From Gnetum montanum (taxonomy: Eukaryota > Streptophyta > Gnetopsida > Gnetales > Gnetaceae), in the NCBI GenBank assembly GCA_015680685.1, contig MNCI01033448.1, forward strand, positions 1 through 64,000: a stretch of 64,000 bases of DNA, read 5' to 3'. A program made the position numbers and the translations under genes. Of the stretch, positions 36,704 through 48,521 are shown piece after piece. Each line of letters begins with the position of its first letter. The stretch's first letter is position 1. The notes beneath the pieces are model-generated. The model saw nothing but the letters and a program-made list of their open reading frames with translations. It had not been told where the DNA came from and searched no databases.

Positions 36704-37167
36704 ATGGTAATAGTTGCTCATTCTGAACGGCTTCTTCTACTATTGTCATCTCTGTTTTTGTTAAAGATAAACTTCACTGCTATAATGGATCAATTCTTTT
36801 CAGGAGAAATCTTCATACCTTAGCGCACCATAACTTCTGGCAATGGAGATTTCGTGTTTGGATATTTTAATCTTAGCGACGATAGCAGGGGCAGCCTGAG
36901 CCTGACCCCCAGACGGTATGTTGGAATCTGGTATGCGAGGAACGCCTCTTTCATTGTAGCATGGGTCACTAATAGAGACAATGCTATTGTGGCAGAGCTG
37001 CTATTTTCCATATTCATGACCATCACAAATGAATCATCTCTGCAGCTAATCAACAACAGCTCTTCTCTTTGGTCCACCAAATCCTCCGCAAAACCAGCAG
37101 CCGCAGTGGTGATCCAGGGCCATGATCTCTCTTCTCATCTTGACATATGCCTACTTAAGCATACGTA
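36704..37167 (+). pseudogene. G-type lectin S-receptor-like kinase, N-terminal exon part
   Basis: From ATG 36704 the frame gives a signal peptide (SERLLLLLSSLFLLKINF), then the bulb-lectin domain with SGNGDFVFGYFNL, RRYVGIWYARNASF and VAWVTNRDNAI, matching the FxLGFF, YLGIWY and VVWVANRDNPI landmarks of plant G-type lectin receptor kinases (SD2-5-like group). An in-frame TAG at 36821 and a stop at 37165 kill it. Such proteins are plasma-membrane receptors with an extracellular lectin and an intracellular kinase. The S-locus and PAN domains and the membrane span are not found. The kinase domain reappears at 42331, on the far side of a copia insertion. Confidence 0.8.
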
Positions 37168-37607
37168 GTTTCAATACCAAATCAAAAGTTAAAATTTTAA
37201 ATTTGTTTATTACGCCTCTAGCATTCATATGCTGAACAGTTTGTCATTTTAAATCTAGACAGTTCACCTCAGAGAGATTTAGTTTTGGCTAATCTTGGTA
37301 TGCTTCACTACTATAATAGCGTAATATGAAACCAAAGGTTTATACTTCATAATAGTTTTCAGTCTACTTAATTTTTGTCTAAATCAATGAAACAAAGTTT
37401 TGAGAGCGTCTTCGATGATTTCCTTGTAACCCTCTGGTTTTAAATCATTAGATTGAGGAAGGGGATGGGATTATGGGATACAATGGGGACCTATTTGGAT
37501 TGATCAGATATAGAACTAAGAGAATGAAATTGATGAATTAGGACATGAAATTAGGCAATTCATCAATATTGAGAAACTTGGTGATTATGCAAATAGTGGT
37601 TGATGTT
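37168..37607 (+). pseudogene. Decayed middle of the receptor kinase
   Basis: No domain is clear. Just before the copia edge the frame at about 37555-37600 reads INIEKLGDYANSG, which fits the EKLGxGxFG glycine-rich loop that should precede KGTL at 42337. The extracellular and transmembrane parts have been lost or are unrecognisable. Confidence 0.45.
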
Positions 37608-37609
37608 TC

Positions 37610-37681
37610 AACTTTTGTAATGGTCGACCCTTCAATTTCTATAATGACAAACCCTTCAACTTCTGAAATGGTTGACCATTC
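37610..37681. repeat. 24-bp repeat, three units, 3' LTR of copia element
   Basis: Three 24-bp units of the form AACTTCTGTAATGGTTGACC lie where the 5' LTR (42094-42237) has six. The change in unit number shows slippage or unequal exchange since insertion. Confidence 0.9.
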
Positions 37682-37773
37682 AAGTTGTAAAGAATGAAAA
37701 TAGCAACCAAATTCTTAAGGATAGTTCCTAAAGACTAGGATAAACAAAAAAGCATGTTTAACAATCAAATACA

Positions 37774-38909
37774 TATAAGACCCTCCTGTAAACTAAAAGT
37801 TTGCAAACTATCAGTATAAGAAGAATCATTCAATGTGTAGACTCCAAGCTGCTTTCTTAGCCTTTGGAATGTTGATAACTTGAGGGGTTTAGTTAGAATA
37901 TTAGCGAGTTGATCTTCACTCTTACAAAACACCAAATTAATAACACCATCATTGCATAGATCACATAAGAAGTGAAATCTCACATCAAAATGCTTACTTC
38001 TTCCATGTAGCACAAGATTTTTGGATAACTTTATGGCAAAATTTTTGTCACAAAAAATTGTAGTAGTCCCTCTTGCTTGAAATATAGCTCATCTAGAATT
38101 TTCCTTAGCCAAATAGTTTGGCAAGCAGAAGATGTTACAACAACAAATTTAGCCTTTGTGATTAACAATGTGACAAATGCTTGCTTCTTGGATGACCATG
38201 AAACAACCCTTGTACCCATCATAGAAACGTATCCCAAAGTGCTCTTCCTATTAGCTTGATCTCCTTCCTAACCATTATCAATAAATCCCACAAAATCAGA
38301 TTTCTTACCTTTCTTGTAAAACAACTCAAAATTTTTAGTCCCTTGCAAGTAATAAAATATTCTTTTAGCAGCCAACAAATGCATCTTCTTTGGAGACTCC
38401 ATGTATCTACTGAGAAGACTGACAACATGCATTATATCAAGTCTAGTTGCAATCAAATACATTAGACTCCCAACAATTTTCTTGTAAAGTGTAGCCTCTA
38501 GCTTGCTTCCTTTAGGATCCTTGTTTAGCCTCAAGCTAATCTCAATTGGAGTGCTTATAGGATTGTAATCCTTCATATTAAACCTTCCCAAAATTTCTCT
38601 AACATACTTCTTTTGAGAAATAGAGATTCCAATAGGGGATTGCACTACTTCCATGCCAAGATAGTAATGCATTTTTCCAACATAAGTCATTTCAAACTCA
38701 TCCATCATTGACTTAAATTTTTCAAATGAATCACTATCATTCCTAGTGAAAATAATATCATCAACATATAAAGATACAATGAGCACTTTTCCCCCATCAA
38801 TCCTTGTAAAAAGTATATGCTCATATAGACATTTTTGAAATCTCTCCTTAGAAAAATAGGTATTTATATGACTATAACAATCTCTTGGAGCTTGTTTTAG
38901 TCCATACAA
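37774..38909 (-). pseudogene. Copia reverse transcriptase and RNase H
   Basis: The frame 38909-38268 is open and carries MYGLKQAPRDCYSHI, the catalytic VSLYVDDIIFT, YYLGMEVVQ and the GSLMYLIATRLDIMHVVSLL landmark of copia RT. After a frame change, RNase H ends with INLVFCKSEDQLANILTKPL (37940-37880). The upstream RT start is in another frame at 39156-38968 (QEYGIDYKELFALVARHDTI). The YVDD core is intact but the gene as a whole is not. Confidence 0.85.
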
Positions 38910-39156
38910 AGCCTTTTTTTAATTTATCAACATTGTGGTCACTACCAAGCTTCACAAAACTAGGAGGCTAATCAATAAATACCTGTTCCTCTGAGTCTCC
39001 ATGTAAGAATGTAGACTTGACATCCATTTGGAAGATAGGCCATGAATTTTGTGCTACTAATGCAATCACCAACCTGATTGTATCATGCCTTGCAACAAGA
39101 GCAAATAATTCTTTATAGTCAATCCCATATTCTTGCTTGTATTCCTCAGCCACCAA

Positions 39157-40620
39157 TCATGCCTTATACTTGTCAACTTCACCAGTCTCCTTTAGTTTTG
39201 TTTTGAAGACCCACTTCACACTAGTGGTTTGGTTTCCTTTTGGAAGATCAATCAGCATACAAGTACCATTTATCTTAATGGCTTTAATTTCATCCTCAAT
39301 TTCCTTTCTACATTTTTATTTTTTAATAATACTTTCAAAAGTTGTGGGATCACAATATGCAAACAAAACAAAGTGGGTGATTAGGTCATCAGATTGGTCA
39401 ATCCTAGTTACTTCATAATCCATCATCCATAAGGGTCTTTTCCCAATATGATGAGATTCAACTATTATTGTTGTTGGTAAAGTATTAGTCTCTATAGTTC
39501 TTGGTGCTTCAACCTCCATAGTTCTTGGTGCTTCAAAGTTTGTAGTTCTAGGTTCTATAGTTTTGGGTGCTACAGAGTCTATAGTTTCATTGTCGAAAAT
39601 AATTGAAGTAGGTTGCTACCCATTCCAATTCCAAGTGCTCTCTTCATCAAAGATGACATCTTTATCATTGTCAGATGACTATACAATTTATATGCTTTGG
39701 ATGCTTCACTTATGCCAAGAAAGGTACGTTTTTCACTCTTATCCTCTAGCTTCTCCCTCTTCTCATCAGGGATATGTGTGTAGGTAATGCAACCAAAGAT
39801 TTTGATGTGATACACTATTAGTTTTCTCCCACTCCAAGCCTTTTTTGGTGTCATGTTTTGAACAGCAAAGGTGGAACTTCTATTCAAAATATGGAGGCTC
39901 CAATTCATAGTATCCAGCTAGAAACTCTTTGGAATACTTTCTCTTACTAAGAGGCTTCTCATCATATTGAGGATGGTTGTATATTTCCTCTTTGATATAC
40001 CATTTTGTTGTGGTGTATAGGGGGCTGTGAGCTCTCTCTGAATGGCATGATTCTTACAAAAAACATCAAACACTTTTAAATAATATTCTCCTCCATGATC
40101 TATACAAAGAGTATTAATGATCTTTCTAGACTTGTTCTCAACACACACCTTGAAGCTTTTAAATGCATTAAAATATTTATACTTCTCCTGTAAAAAATAA
40201 ATCAAACTTTTTAAAGTATAATCATCAATGAAGGTGATCAAGTACCTCTTAACTCCATTTGAAGATGGCTTTATTGGCCCACAAATGTCAGAGTGAACTA
40301 GCTCAAGGGCATTCTTTTCTCTCCATGATTTTCCTTGAAAGAATTGAGAATGATGTTGTTTACCAACAACATATTCTTCATAGACACTAGAAGGAATTAT
40401 AATTTAAGGAAGACCAATCACCATATTTTTCTATTGTAGAGTCTTTAAATCCTCCAAAATTCATGTGACCATAGCAAAAATGTCAAAGCCATGTTGGGTT
40501 TTTTACTTCAAACTACTGGCAAGATTGATTGCTTTCAATCCTCAATTGAAATAATCTATTGGAGCTCATTTGAACAACTACAATAGCTCCTCTTGAAGGA
40601 TCATAAATTTCATAATCATC
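39157..40620 (-). pseudogene. Copia integrase
   Basis: The integrase core reads MITFIDDYTLKSLIYFLQEK (first Asp), LCIDHGGEYYLKVFD (second Asp) and YTPQQNGISKRKY, where the catalytic Glu of the usual GVAERKN pattern is replaced by Lys. The following frame has NMTPKKAWSGRK and FGCITYTHIPDEKREKLEDK, the conserved GKPPxxxxLRxFGCxAYxHIP landmark. The linker toward RT is decayed. Confidence 0.85.
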
Positions 40621-40623
40621 CTT

Positions 40624-41930
40624 CTAAATAGTTATTACATGAACCTTCTCTTGCAATTGACTAGCACTTAACAAATTTCTTTTCAAATCAAGAACATAAA
40701 AAACATTGGAAATTGTTTTTACAAAACCACTCTTGATTCTAATGTTAATATCCCCCTTTTCCATTGCATTTATAGTAGAACAATCATCAAAACTTACTAT
40801 AGAATGAAAACTTTTATCTAAGTAAGAAAAAGAAGACTTACATCCACACATATGGTTGTTGCAATTAGTATCCACATACCATACATTTGAGTAAGACTCT
40901 TAGCTGGTTTGAACTGCCATCACCAATGTCTTAGACTCCTCTTCTACAAAATTTGATTTCTCTCCTTTATCATTAGGTAGTTTAGTATATCATTTGAAAT
41001 GATAGTGTTTGTATTTATGACATCTAAAGCATTCCACCTTAGATTTGTCAACTTATCCTCTAACTTTGCCTTGAAATTTATCACCATCCCATTTGAAATG
41101 TCTACTGCCATCTGTATTACCTTGATCTCCTCTTCCTCTACCTCTTCATCTTGAGGAATAAGTAAAAGTAGAAGCCTTTAAAGCTTCCTCTTCAGAAGTT
41201 GAATTTCAATTCATCTTCTATTCATAGACTAACAAAGAACTTTGAAGTTCATCAAGTCAAAGTACATCAATATCTTTAGATTCTTCAATTGAATAAACAA
41301 CATAATCAAACTTGGGAAATAGGGAATGTAATATCTTCTCAATAATAATCACATCCTCTATCTTCTCACCATGAAATTGCATGTTATTGGCTATCCCCAT
41401 TGTCCTTGCATAATAGCTAGTAATAGACTTCCCATCTTTCATTTGTAAAGTCTTAAAATCCATTATCAAGGCTTGAAGCTATGCATGATTTACTCTTGAA
41501 GATTCCTAATATTTTTTCTTGAGAGAATCCCAAATATCCTTAGAAGTTTCTTTGCTAAGAATAGTCTCTAGGATAGAATAACCAATTGCTTGAAATAAAT
41601 AATTCTTTGCCTTTAAATCTTTCAGCCTCAATCCCTCTAGCTCCTTTCTTTGTTCATTTGTGAATGCAGCCTTAGCTATGGGTGCTACTACAGCATCTTC
41701 AGCAACTTGTCAGTACTCCTTAGACTTCAAGAAATTTTCCATCAACATGCTCCAATGGTTATAGTGACCATCAAACATGGGATGGTAGGCTGTAAAAAAT
41801 TTTCAAAGGCCATTTATGCACTACTATGATCTTCTCTTGAGCCTCATAAACTAGGTGCACTACTGTGCTTTTCTCTCTAGCCTCCTGAACTAGGCTTTCT
41901 TTCTAGCCTCTTGAATTGATCTCTGATACC
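40624..41930 (-). pseudogene. Copia gag and protease
   Basis: Protease is seen in 40875-40624: DTNCNNHMCGCKSSFSYLDK in place of the usual DTGxSNHM, then ISNVFYVLDLKRNLLSASQL. The zinc knuckle upstream is CFRCHKYKHYHFKWY, with the last Cys lost. The gag core includes KSITSYYARTMGIANNMQFH (41469-41257). The primer site GATCTCTGATACCA on the plus strand (41918-41931) is the complement of TGGTATCAGAGATC, an initiator-Met tRNA type site. Confidence 0.8.
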
Positions 41931-42093
41931 ACTATCAACCTCTGAGGCTATGCACTACTAGCCTAAAAAAAAAACAAATAACAAAATCAGGGTAAACAAA
42001 GGCAACTAAATTTCAAAATTTATTCAATTGATAATGGCCTTTAAATAGGCAAATACATCAACAGAAAATAGCAATTGAATACTAATATGAATT

Positions 42094-42237
42094 AACTTCT
42101 ATAATGATCAACCCTTTAACTTCTGTAATAGTTGACCCTTCAACTTCTGTAACAAATGATCCTTCAACTTTTGTAATGACTGACCCTTCAACTTCTATAA
42201 TGGCAAACCCTTCAACTTCTATAATGGCTAACCATTC
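42094..42237. repeat. 24-bp repeat, six units, 5' LTR of copia element
   Basis: Six gapless 24-bp units beginning AACTTCT, each ending near GACCCTTC, lie in the LTR upstream region. Confidence 0.9.
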
Positions 42238-42330
42238 AACTTCTAACGAATGAAAATAGTAATTAAATTCCTAAGGATAGTTCCTAAAGACTAGGACAAA
42301 CAAAAACACATGTTTAACAATTAAACACAT

Positions 42331-43170
42331 TTAACAAAGGGGACACTACTAGGGATGGGGACAGAAGTTGCAGTAAAGAAATTGGAGGATGACATGCAAG
42401 GTGACAAGGACTTTTGCATGGAAGTGGCCATAGTTAGACAAGTGTAGCCCATCAACATTGTGTAACTGCTTAGCTTTTGTAGTGACCAAAACCACTACCT
42501 ACTTGTCTACAAGTTCATGTACAATGCCTTTCTCACATCATGCCTATTCCATGCTAGCCTAGGCCTTGACTAGAAGATGTGGTTCACAATGGTAGTGGCC
42601 ATGACATGTGCTCTAGAGTACCTACATGAATAGTGCTACCATCACATAATCCAATATGACATAAAGCTTAGGAACATTGTTTTGGATTCTCAATTTCGAG
42701 CCAAGGTCACCGATTTTGAGTTGGCCAAGATTATGGGTTGCGATTTCAGAAAGTCTCTCACTAGCATGTGTGTCACCCATGGGTATCTAGCATTGAAATG
42801 GCTTTCAAAATAGCCTATCATGGCCAAGGTTGACATTTACAGCTTCAACATGACGTTACTTGAGAGTGTTAGAGGTCGATGAAATGTTGATGATGGAGGT
42901 GGAGGCAGAGGTAAGTCACAAAAATTATTTTTAGCATGGATGGCATTGGAAATCAATGCTAGGAATGCTATGGCTATGATGGGCCCTATTGTAGGGGATG
43001 ATACAAGTATGGAGGAGGAGTAGGTGAGAAGGATGGCATGCCTGGCATTGTGGTGTGTTCAACATGAGGAAGGTGAGCAGTCATCCATTCATGACATGTT
43101 GTAGGTGCTCCAAGGCATGGCCCAATCTCCTAAGGTATCACATCCTATTCCAACATTGATATAGGTGTGA
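42331..43170 (+). pseudogene. Receptor kinase domain, C-terminal half of the split gene
   Basis: Starting right at the copia edge, the frame reads TKGTLLGMGTEVAVKKLE (ATP-binding Lys), then VYKFMYNAF, ALEYLHE, the catalytic loop as IIQYDIKLRNIVLD (for HRDIKPxNILLD), VTDFELAKIMG (DFG changed to DFE), VTHGYLALKWLSK and VDIYSFNMTLLESVRGRRN-like text. The C-lobe ends with MACLALWCVQHEEGE. About seven in-frame stops are present, mostly TAG at former Gln, Arg or Trp codons. Order and content match SD2-5-like G-type lectin kinases. It lies in line with the lectin fragment at 36704. Confidence 0.85.
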
Positions 43171-46100
43171 CTATGATGCTTCTTCACCCAATATTGCATT
43201 CGACTACACCACCCACCGTGACAATGCATAGGACTGCAACCATGATCAGGAGCTAGTGGATAAGAGTGATTACAAACTACTCTGTTTGGTCATTTTTGTT
43301 ATGATCCTATCATATGGCTGTCATTACGATTTGCATTTAGTCAAACATTTTTTAACCCATGTGTAACAAGTTGATATGGCAATTAATCTCCAATTTGACT
43401 TTCCTAGGGAGCCGGTTTGACTCTTTCCAATTTTTTGTGAATTTGGGCAATTATTTATATAAACTGCAACAACTCTAATTAATTTGAAAACATAAAATAA
43501 AATTTGAAACATGTAATTAGGAAAAATAACTAGAAAAAAATCTTAATATAATCTCGCTACAAATTGAAATCACTGCATTCTCTTACAAACTTGTTACTAG
43601 GTCTACCTTATTCTTGTGACATCTTTTTTCAACTAGTTTGGTTTTGATGATTGATATTGCACATTATGGTTCTTGGTTGTAATTGTGTTGTACCTTGTGT
43701 TACAATAGTTACTGACCATAAAATATTGTAGTGTTTTTGGTTTCATGTTTTCATCTTAATTACTATAGCACTGCAGCATGGATCGCCTACCTAATTTACA
43801 ACTATATTGTTATACTTTGATTTAGGATGCTTGCATACATGGTAACTCTATCTATATTCAATGTTACTAGATTTTGCAGCTAAGGTTAAGTTGATAAAGT
43901 CAGATAATACCCATCTAAAGCTTTATTTAATGCATCAAATGGCTGGGATATTCAATATTTTTTTAAGAATTGAGAACTATAATTTATTTTAATGTATTTT
44001 TAAAATGTGCCAATTTTTTCTACCTAGTTAACGAAGTGACCAAGTTTGTTTGAGTCATTTCTCATCCCAAATCTAGTATTTTTTCAAATTTTTAGTCATT
44101 AATTAAATTTATAGAGATGGGATCAACACTACACTGATCTTCCTATTCTTTCAATGTTGAACTTCAATTCTGTAAATGCGTGACTCAACTTTTCTAGTGT
44201 ATCATGCAATAAATAAATAAATTTTTCTAGAATATTATCTTTATAAAACTAGTTTAACCTTTTCTACGATGATTAATTTGAATGTGGTGAAATATTTTTG
44301 GGAACAAAAATTGGTGGACATGAATTATCATGAAACAATGGTAAATAAATGAAACATTGGCTTATGGAATTGTATTTAAGAATAGAATAGGTTTTCACTT
44401 TTATTGTAGTTTACAGTTTCTAGAATTTTCCTTGGAGTAATACTCTATTATTCCATGCAACAAAGGGCCTTGAGTTACTACAAGGTATGTTGTTATGTTC
44501 ATTATATCTGTTGCTCTTTTTGCTACTTTGTTGGAATTAAGTCGGTTAACTTGCCTATCATTAATATTGTTGATGTATAAATTTTGGACATACCAACACT
44601 TTGGAAAAAACTCGTTTGAGGAGACTATTGCCTAGGGCATCTCCAGTATAGGTATGGAAACTCGGAAATAGTCTCAACTGGAGAGGACCATGTGATGTTC
44701 CAAATAAATTAAACTACAAAATTAGGGGACTTTGAGTAACTATCTTAAATTTCTAGACTAAATGAAAATACAATAAATTTAAATTTTTTTGTAGTCTCTT
44801 GTTGCTGCTATCAGTCCATGCCAGGTGCTATCCAAAGCTACTACCACTGTTGTACTAACTGCCATGTGCACCCATGGAGGTATGGATAGATCTTGCACTA
44901 TTCACGCATGCAAGTAATGTGCTACCTAGGGAAAAGAGAGGGGGCACTATCCTATCCACCATGCACCTTTAGCTCTAGGAGAGAGAGAGAGAGGCCATTC
45001 CCACTATGGGAACACACTACCACCTCTACTACCTATTGCCATATATCATTGTTGCGATTAACAATGTTGATGCTAGTGTCTGTAGTTGCCTACTACTATC
45101 ATTGATTCTCTTGCTTCTTTCTTGCTAAGAAAAGGGATGCACTGAGATCTCTGGACTTGCAAAAACTGACTACTCATAGTAGGTTGTCATTCCCATTGCA
45201 TTGACTGCCACTAATAGTGTGTTGTCACTCATTGCTCATGTGTGTCTAACTATTGTTTATCATCGTGCCTACCATGCATGTGTTACATGACCACTGTTTG
45301 ATGTGGTATAGACATGTGCATCATCTACTATCACTTGTACAAGATCTATGCACATCTGCTATGCTACTGTTGACTCCTATTGATGTCCCAGTGTTGCCTA
45401 TCATATGTGCTATTGTCTAGGCATAGAGAGAGAAAGCTACCTACTACAGTACTAAGGAAAAAAAAACCATCATCTGCTAGTTTCTTGACTGGGCCCCAGG
45501 ATCTCCCGCTGATTCAAAGAGGGAAGACCCCCATTTTCTACCACTCATCTTTCGTAGTTGTCTGCAACATAGACTAAGAAGAGAGAGGAGGCTCTACTGC
45601 AGTTTCCTAGATGGCCCAATTCCTTCATCAATCACAGACTACCCGCTACAATTCGAAATAGATTAGAGCTACTTTTTGAAAAGAGAAGGGAGGCTGTCAA
45701 TTCTACTCATCATATTTGACCTCGTCATTGTGCTTGAGAGAAAGAAGGCTCGCCATGAGATCCTAATGGATGTAGGAGTCCCCTCTAGTGCTAAGAGTCC
45801 CCTTGTTTCACCACCAATCACTGATGGAATGTCTGCCATGGATTTTATAGCCACTATAGGTTAGTTATCCCCATGTCCACCACATTACATCTATGCCATG
45901 AATGCCACCACGAGACATGTGTAACTTCTGCCATGACTGCCACTACATCGGTTACTATAATTCCCATGTTCTACATCTCCATGTAATGCTCACTAGTTTT
46001 GGTTACATTCACCATTTTCGCCATGCCACTTCTGTGAGGTTACATCCACCACTGCTCTATCATAACCACAACCAAATTGTTGCCACACATGGGAGCAACA

Positions 46101-46450
46101 TTGTGTAATGACATTGTTAGGACAGAAGAATAGAGATATTTCTTTCTTCATAAATATTATTATGGTTTATGCAAAAAATTCCAAGAGTCATTAGATGATA
46201 TTTTTTAATCTATAATTATGTTTAGAATGTTGGAATTTCAAATATGACCTGTGTCATATACTTTTACTTTGATGGTTTTTGTGGCTACTCACTTTGCACC
46301 TAATAGGCACTAGAATTAAGATTCATGATGAGATATATACCTATTGAAATAATTTCAAAGGTATATAGAAATTGTGAAGACTGAAAATATATTTTTTTAT
46401 GGAATCAAAATTATTAATATGGCCAAGTACCTAGCATGGGCAAGGTTGAT
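43171..46450. other. No gene seen; old non-coding sequence
   Basis: I found no protein pattern on either strand. The repeat partner of 1081-1365 lies at 44199-44480. A short (GA)n run is near 44980. From 44800 to 46100 the sequence is rich in ACTACC/TGCCA words without clear periodicity. The part at about 46400-46450, read on the minus strand, shows a 20-base near match (TCAACCTTGCCCATGCTAGG) to element 1 LTR at 2211-2230. Confidence 0.4.
44199..44480 (+). repeat. Dispersed repeat, copy 2 (partner near 1081-1365)
   Basis: It shares ordered phrases with 1081-1365, including CTTATGGAATTGTATTTAAG versus GTTATGGAATTGTATTTAAG and TTCCATGCAACAAAGGGCCTTGAG versus the same with one change. The function is unknown. 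Confidence 0.65.
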
Positions 46451-46890
46451 GTAGCGATCAGAAATGTTAGTAGCTAGAACACCAAGAGGTTCACAGGTGC
46501 ATAGTTTGACCCCACGTCTGTGTGAGGGCCTACTAGAGGCAGAGACAGGGTGCCCTGAATAGTCTTTTGAATCGAATATGAACTTATGGAATGTAAATGG
46601 GGGTGCAGTGTAGTTAGCTAGGATGTTAATGGAAAATGATGATAAGTGTTCACACGGTGTCAATGATGTCGAGCATAGTTAAGGGTTTCAGTGAAAAATA
46701 AAGGTGCCAATGTGTGAGGATCACGACCTAGGTGTAGTTATATGTTAGAATGGTAGATAATGAAAGTGCTAAAAATGCAAGTAAAAATGCTAAAAATGTA
46801 ATGAAAGAGGGTGAGAGAGAGCATGGAACACCACCCCAAATGCGATTAAGTGTAGTTAACTCTTGAAGGGGTGAGAATGTAGGCGGTGTA
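46451..46890 (-). mobile_element. Partial LTR of a Tat-like relative, opposite to copy B
   Basis: Read on the plus strand, TGTAGCGATCAGAAATGTTAG followed by GCTAGAACACCAAGAGG aligns with the inner LTR end of copy C (TATAGCGACTGAAAACATTG, GCTAGAAAACACCGAGG). The phrase GTGCCCTGAATAGTC aligns with GTGCCTTGAATGGTC. It is therefore an R-U5 end of a related LTR on the minus strand. Copy B inserted into it at 46890/46891. No primer site follows on the left, so it may be a solo or truncated LTR. Confidence 0.6.
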
Positions 46891-48496
46891 TGAAACACCG
46901 TGAAAATTGCGAGTCGGCCTTAGGCAAAGATTCGCAATTCAGGCAAGGGCACATGTCAGAATTCTAGAAGGGAGAATAAGACAGAGCAAGACTAAGAGGC
47001 GCGTAGCATCAAGTCTTCGAATTCCTGTGTAGATTCCTAATCTTTCTATGCTTTCTTTGTTTATGCTATATCACGCGACACAGCGTAATAGTGCTTAGCG
47101 TGATTCTATTCAGACATAATCTGGCATCAGAAGGCTAGTTACTTCGGCATGGGGAGAAGCTTGAGCAGCGTAATATGTGACTTCTTGTATATTTTGCTAA
47201 GTCTTTTGTTCAAGGCCAGGCTTACGCTCTGTTACGCATGGCAGCGTAATGAGCTCCAAAACAGTCAAAGGAAAAGTCTAAGAAAGTGCAACAGATCAAC
47301 CCTTTTCTCTTGGCATGCGGATTGCTCATCATACGCTCATCACACAACGTAGCATATCACAGTGTATTGCATTACCAAGCTAGACATCGTTTACGCTTCA
47401 TTACGCGCAGCTGCATAAGCGAGCGTAAAACAGCTTGAATCCATTGTTTCCATGTTATGTTACGCTCATGCATGCAACGCAGCGCGAATGAGCGTAATAT
47501 AACCCAAAGACAGTTGAAACATGCCCGACGCGTATCTGTTCTTCACATGTACAATACGCAAATAAGCATATTGTGCGTAGTCACAAATTTTGACACAAAA
47601 ATGGTCAGGTCAATAGTACCCGAAACATTCGGGACACACGTCATCAGGGTTGTGCCTTTTCCACAGGACGTCGCAACCTATAAATACCCCAGTTGACAAA
47701 GATATAAGGGCTGGAAAATAAAAGAGGCAAGGACATTTTTCTGAGCACAGGAGCACTTATCACTTTGAGAAGAGACAGAGAGAGCAGCACTTTGACAATT
47801 GTTGACAACATCACCTTCTAGTAGAAACAGAGCACAGTTCGCTTTGAGCATCGGCAACAAGAGTAATCATTCTTTTGGGGAAGACACAACTTTCTCCATC
47901 AGCAATCATTGGTGGTCCTAAACCAAAACTAGCTAAGGCGAAAGAAGCAGATCAAAGATTGTGAGATCATCTTGCACGGTTTGCCCAGTTTGTAGACTCT
48001 ATTGGTCAGAAACAGTCGATCGATAGACGTCAGAGCTTGACCTTCCTTGCATCCCAGCTTTGGCCCATGAGGTAGATTGGACTTCCATTTGGATAGTTTT
48101 CTTGTTATTTTGTGCTTGCTTTACATCAAGTAATCGGGGTCTCCCTAGTGTAACGTGATATACAAAATATACATTTTCCAAGTCAAAGCGTAGATCTTGA
48201 AACTATGTGTTTCTCTTGTGTTAGCCTTCTCTTATCGTGTTTAGCGTTATCATCGTTACAATTCATCTACGTCGTTTTCCCCTCATTTTGCAATTCCTCG
48301 AATTAAATTGATCCATGGAATATTTCATAATCTCCATCATTTTACTGATTAGTAAGTCCCTGTCTGATCGACAAGACCGTTCAGGGCGCCGCGGATTCAT
48401 TTTTCCAGCATAGCCCTCGCACAGATCTATGGTTAAAACTGTGTACGTGGGATTTTGTTTGGTATTTTCCACCTGCCGATATTTTCCGTCGTTACA
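46891..48496 (+). mobile_element. 5' LTR of copy B
   Basis: It starts TGAAACACCGTGAAAATTGC and ends GTTACA, 1606 bp, bounded by comparison with the 3' LTR and with the primer site. The U3 at about 47080-47500 contains ten GCGTAA/TTACGC words in both orientations. GACGTC and then TATAAATA (47679-47686) follow. The U5 contains the phrase GATCGACAAGACCGTTCAGGG, which is shared with copies A and C. Confidence 0.9.
47679..47686 (+). promoter_or_regulatory. TATA box of copy B 5' LTR
   Basis: TATAAATACCCC lies 10 bp after the palindrome GACGTC and is preserved in the 3' LTR at 63577-63584. Transcription probably starts near 47710. Confidence 0.75.
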
Positions 48497-48502
48497 GTTT
48501 TC

Positions 48503-48521
48503 TGGCGCTAGAAGGAGGGCC
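48503..48521 (+). other. Primer-binding site, copy B
   Basis: TGGCGCTAGAAGGAGGGCC begins 7 bases after the LTR end and is conserved in copies A and C. I could not assign the tRNA from memory. Confidence 0.7.

Larger units (their letters stand above)
37608..42329 (-). mobile_element. Ty1/copia element inserted in the kinase gene
   Basis: On the minus strand the order is 5' LTR (about 41940-42329), primer site, gag, protease, integrase, RT, RNase H and 3' LTR remnant (about 37608-37773). Both LTR ends read TGT(A/G)TTT(A/G)ATTGTTAAAC. The 3' LTR is shortened: it lacks the R-U5 part seen in the 5' LTR. Host kinase sequence lies on both sides, so the insertion point is precise on the right (42329/42330). 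All coding regions are broken. Confidence 0.85.

Noticed and set aside
36704-37167. Functional lectin-only protein
   Set aside because: An in-frame stop lies 39 codons after the start and the domain lacks its usual continuation, so it reads as a broken receptor kinase.
44975-44995. GA microsatellite as a regulatory element
   Set aside because: A short run of GAGAGA in non-coding DNA with no gene nearby.
47457-47696. Small open frame in the 5' LTR, repeated in the 3' LTR (63470-63703)
   Set aside because: Present twice only because the LTRs are copies. It lies across U3 and the TATA box, and the two versions differ by frame.
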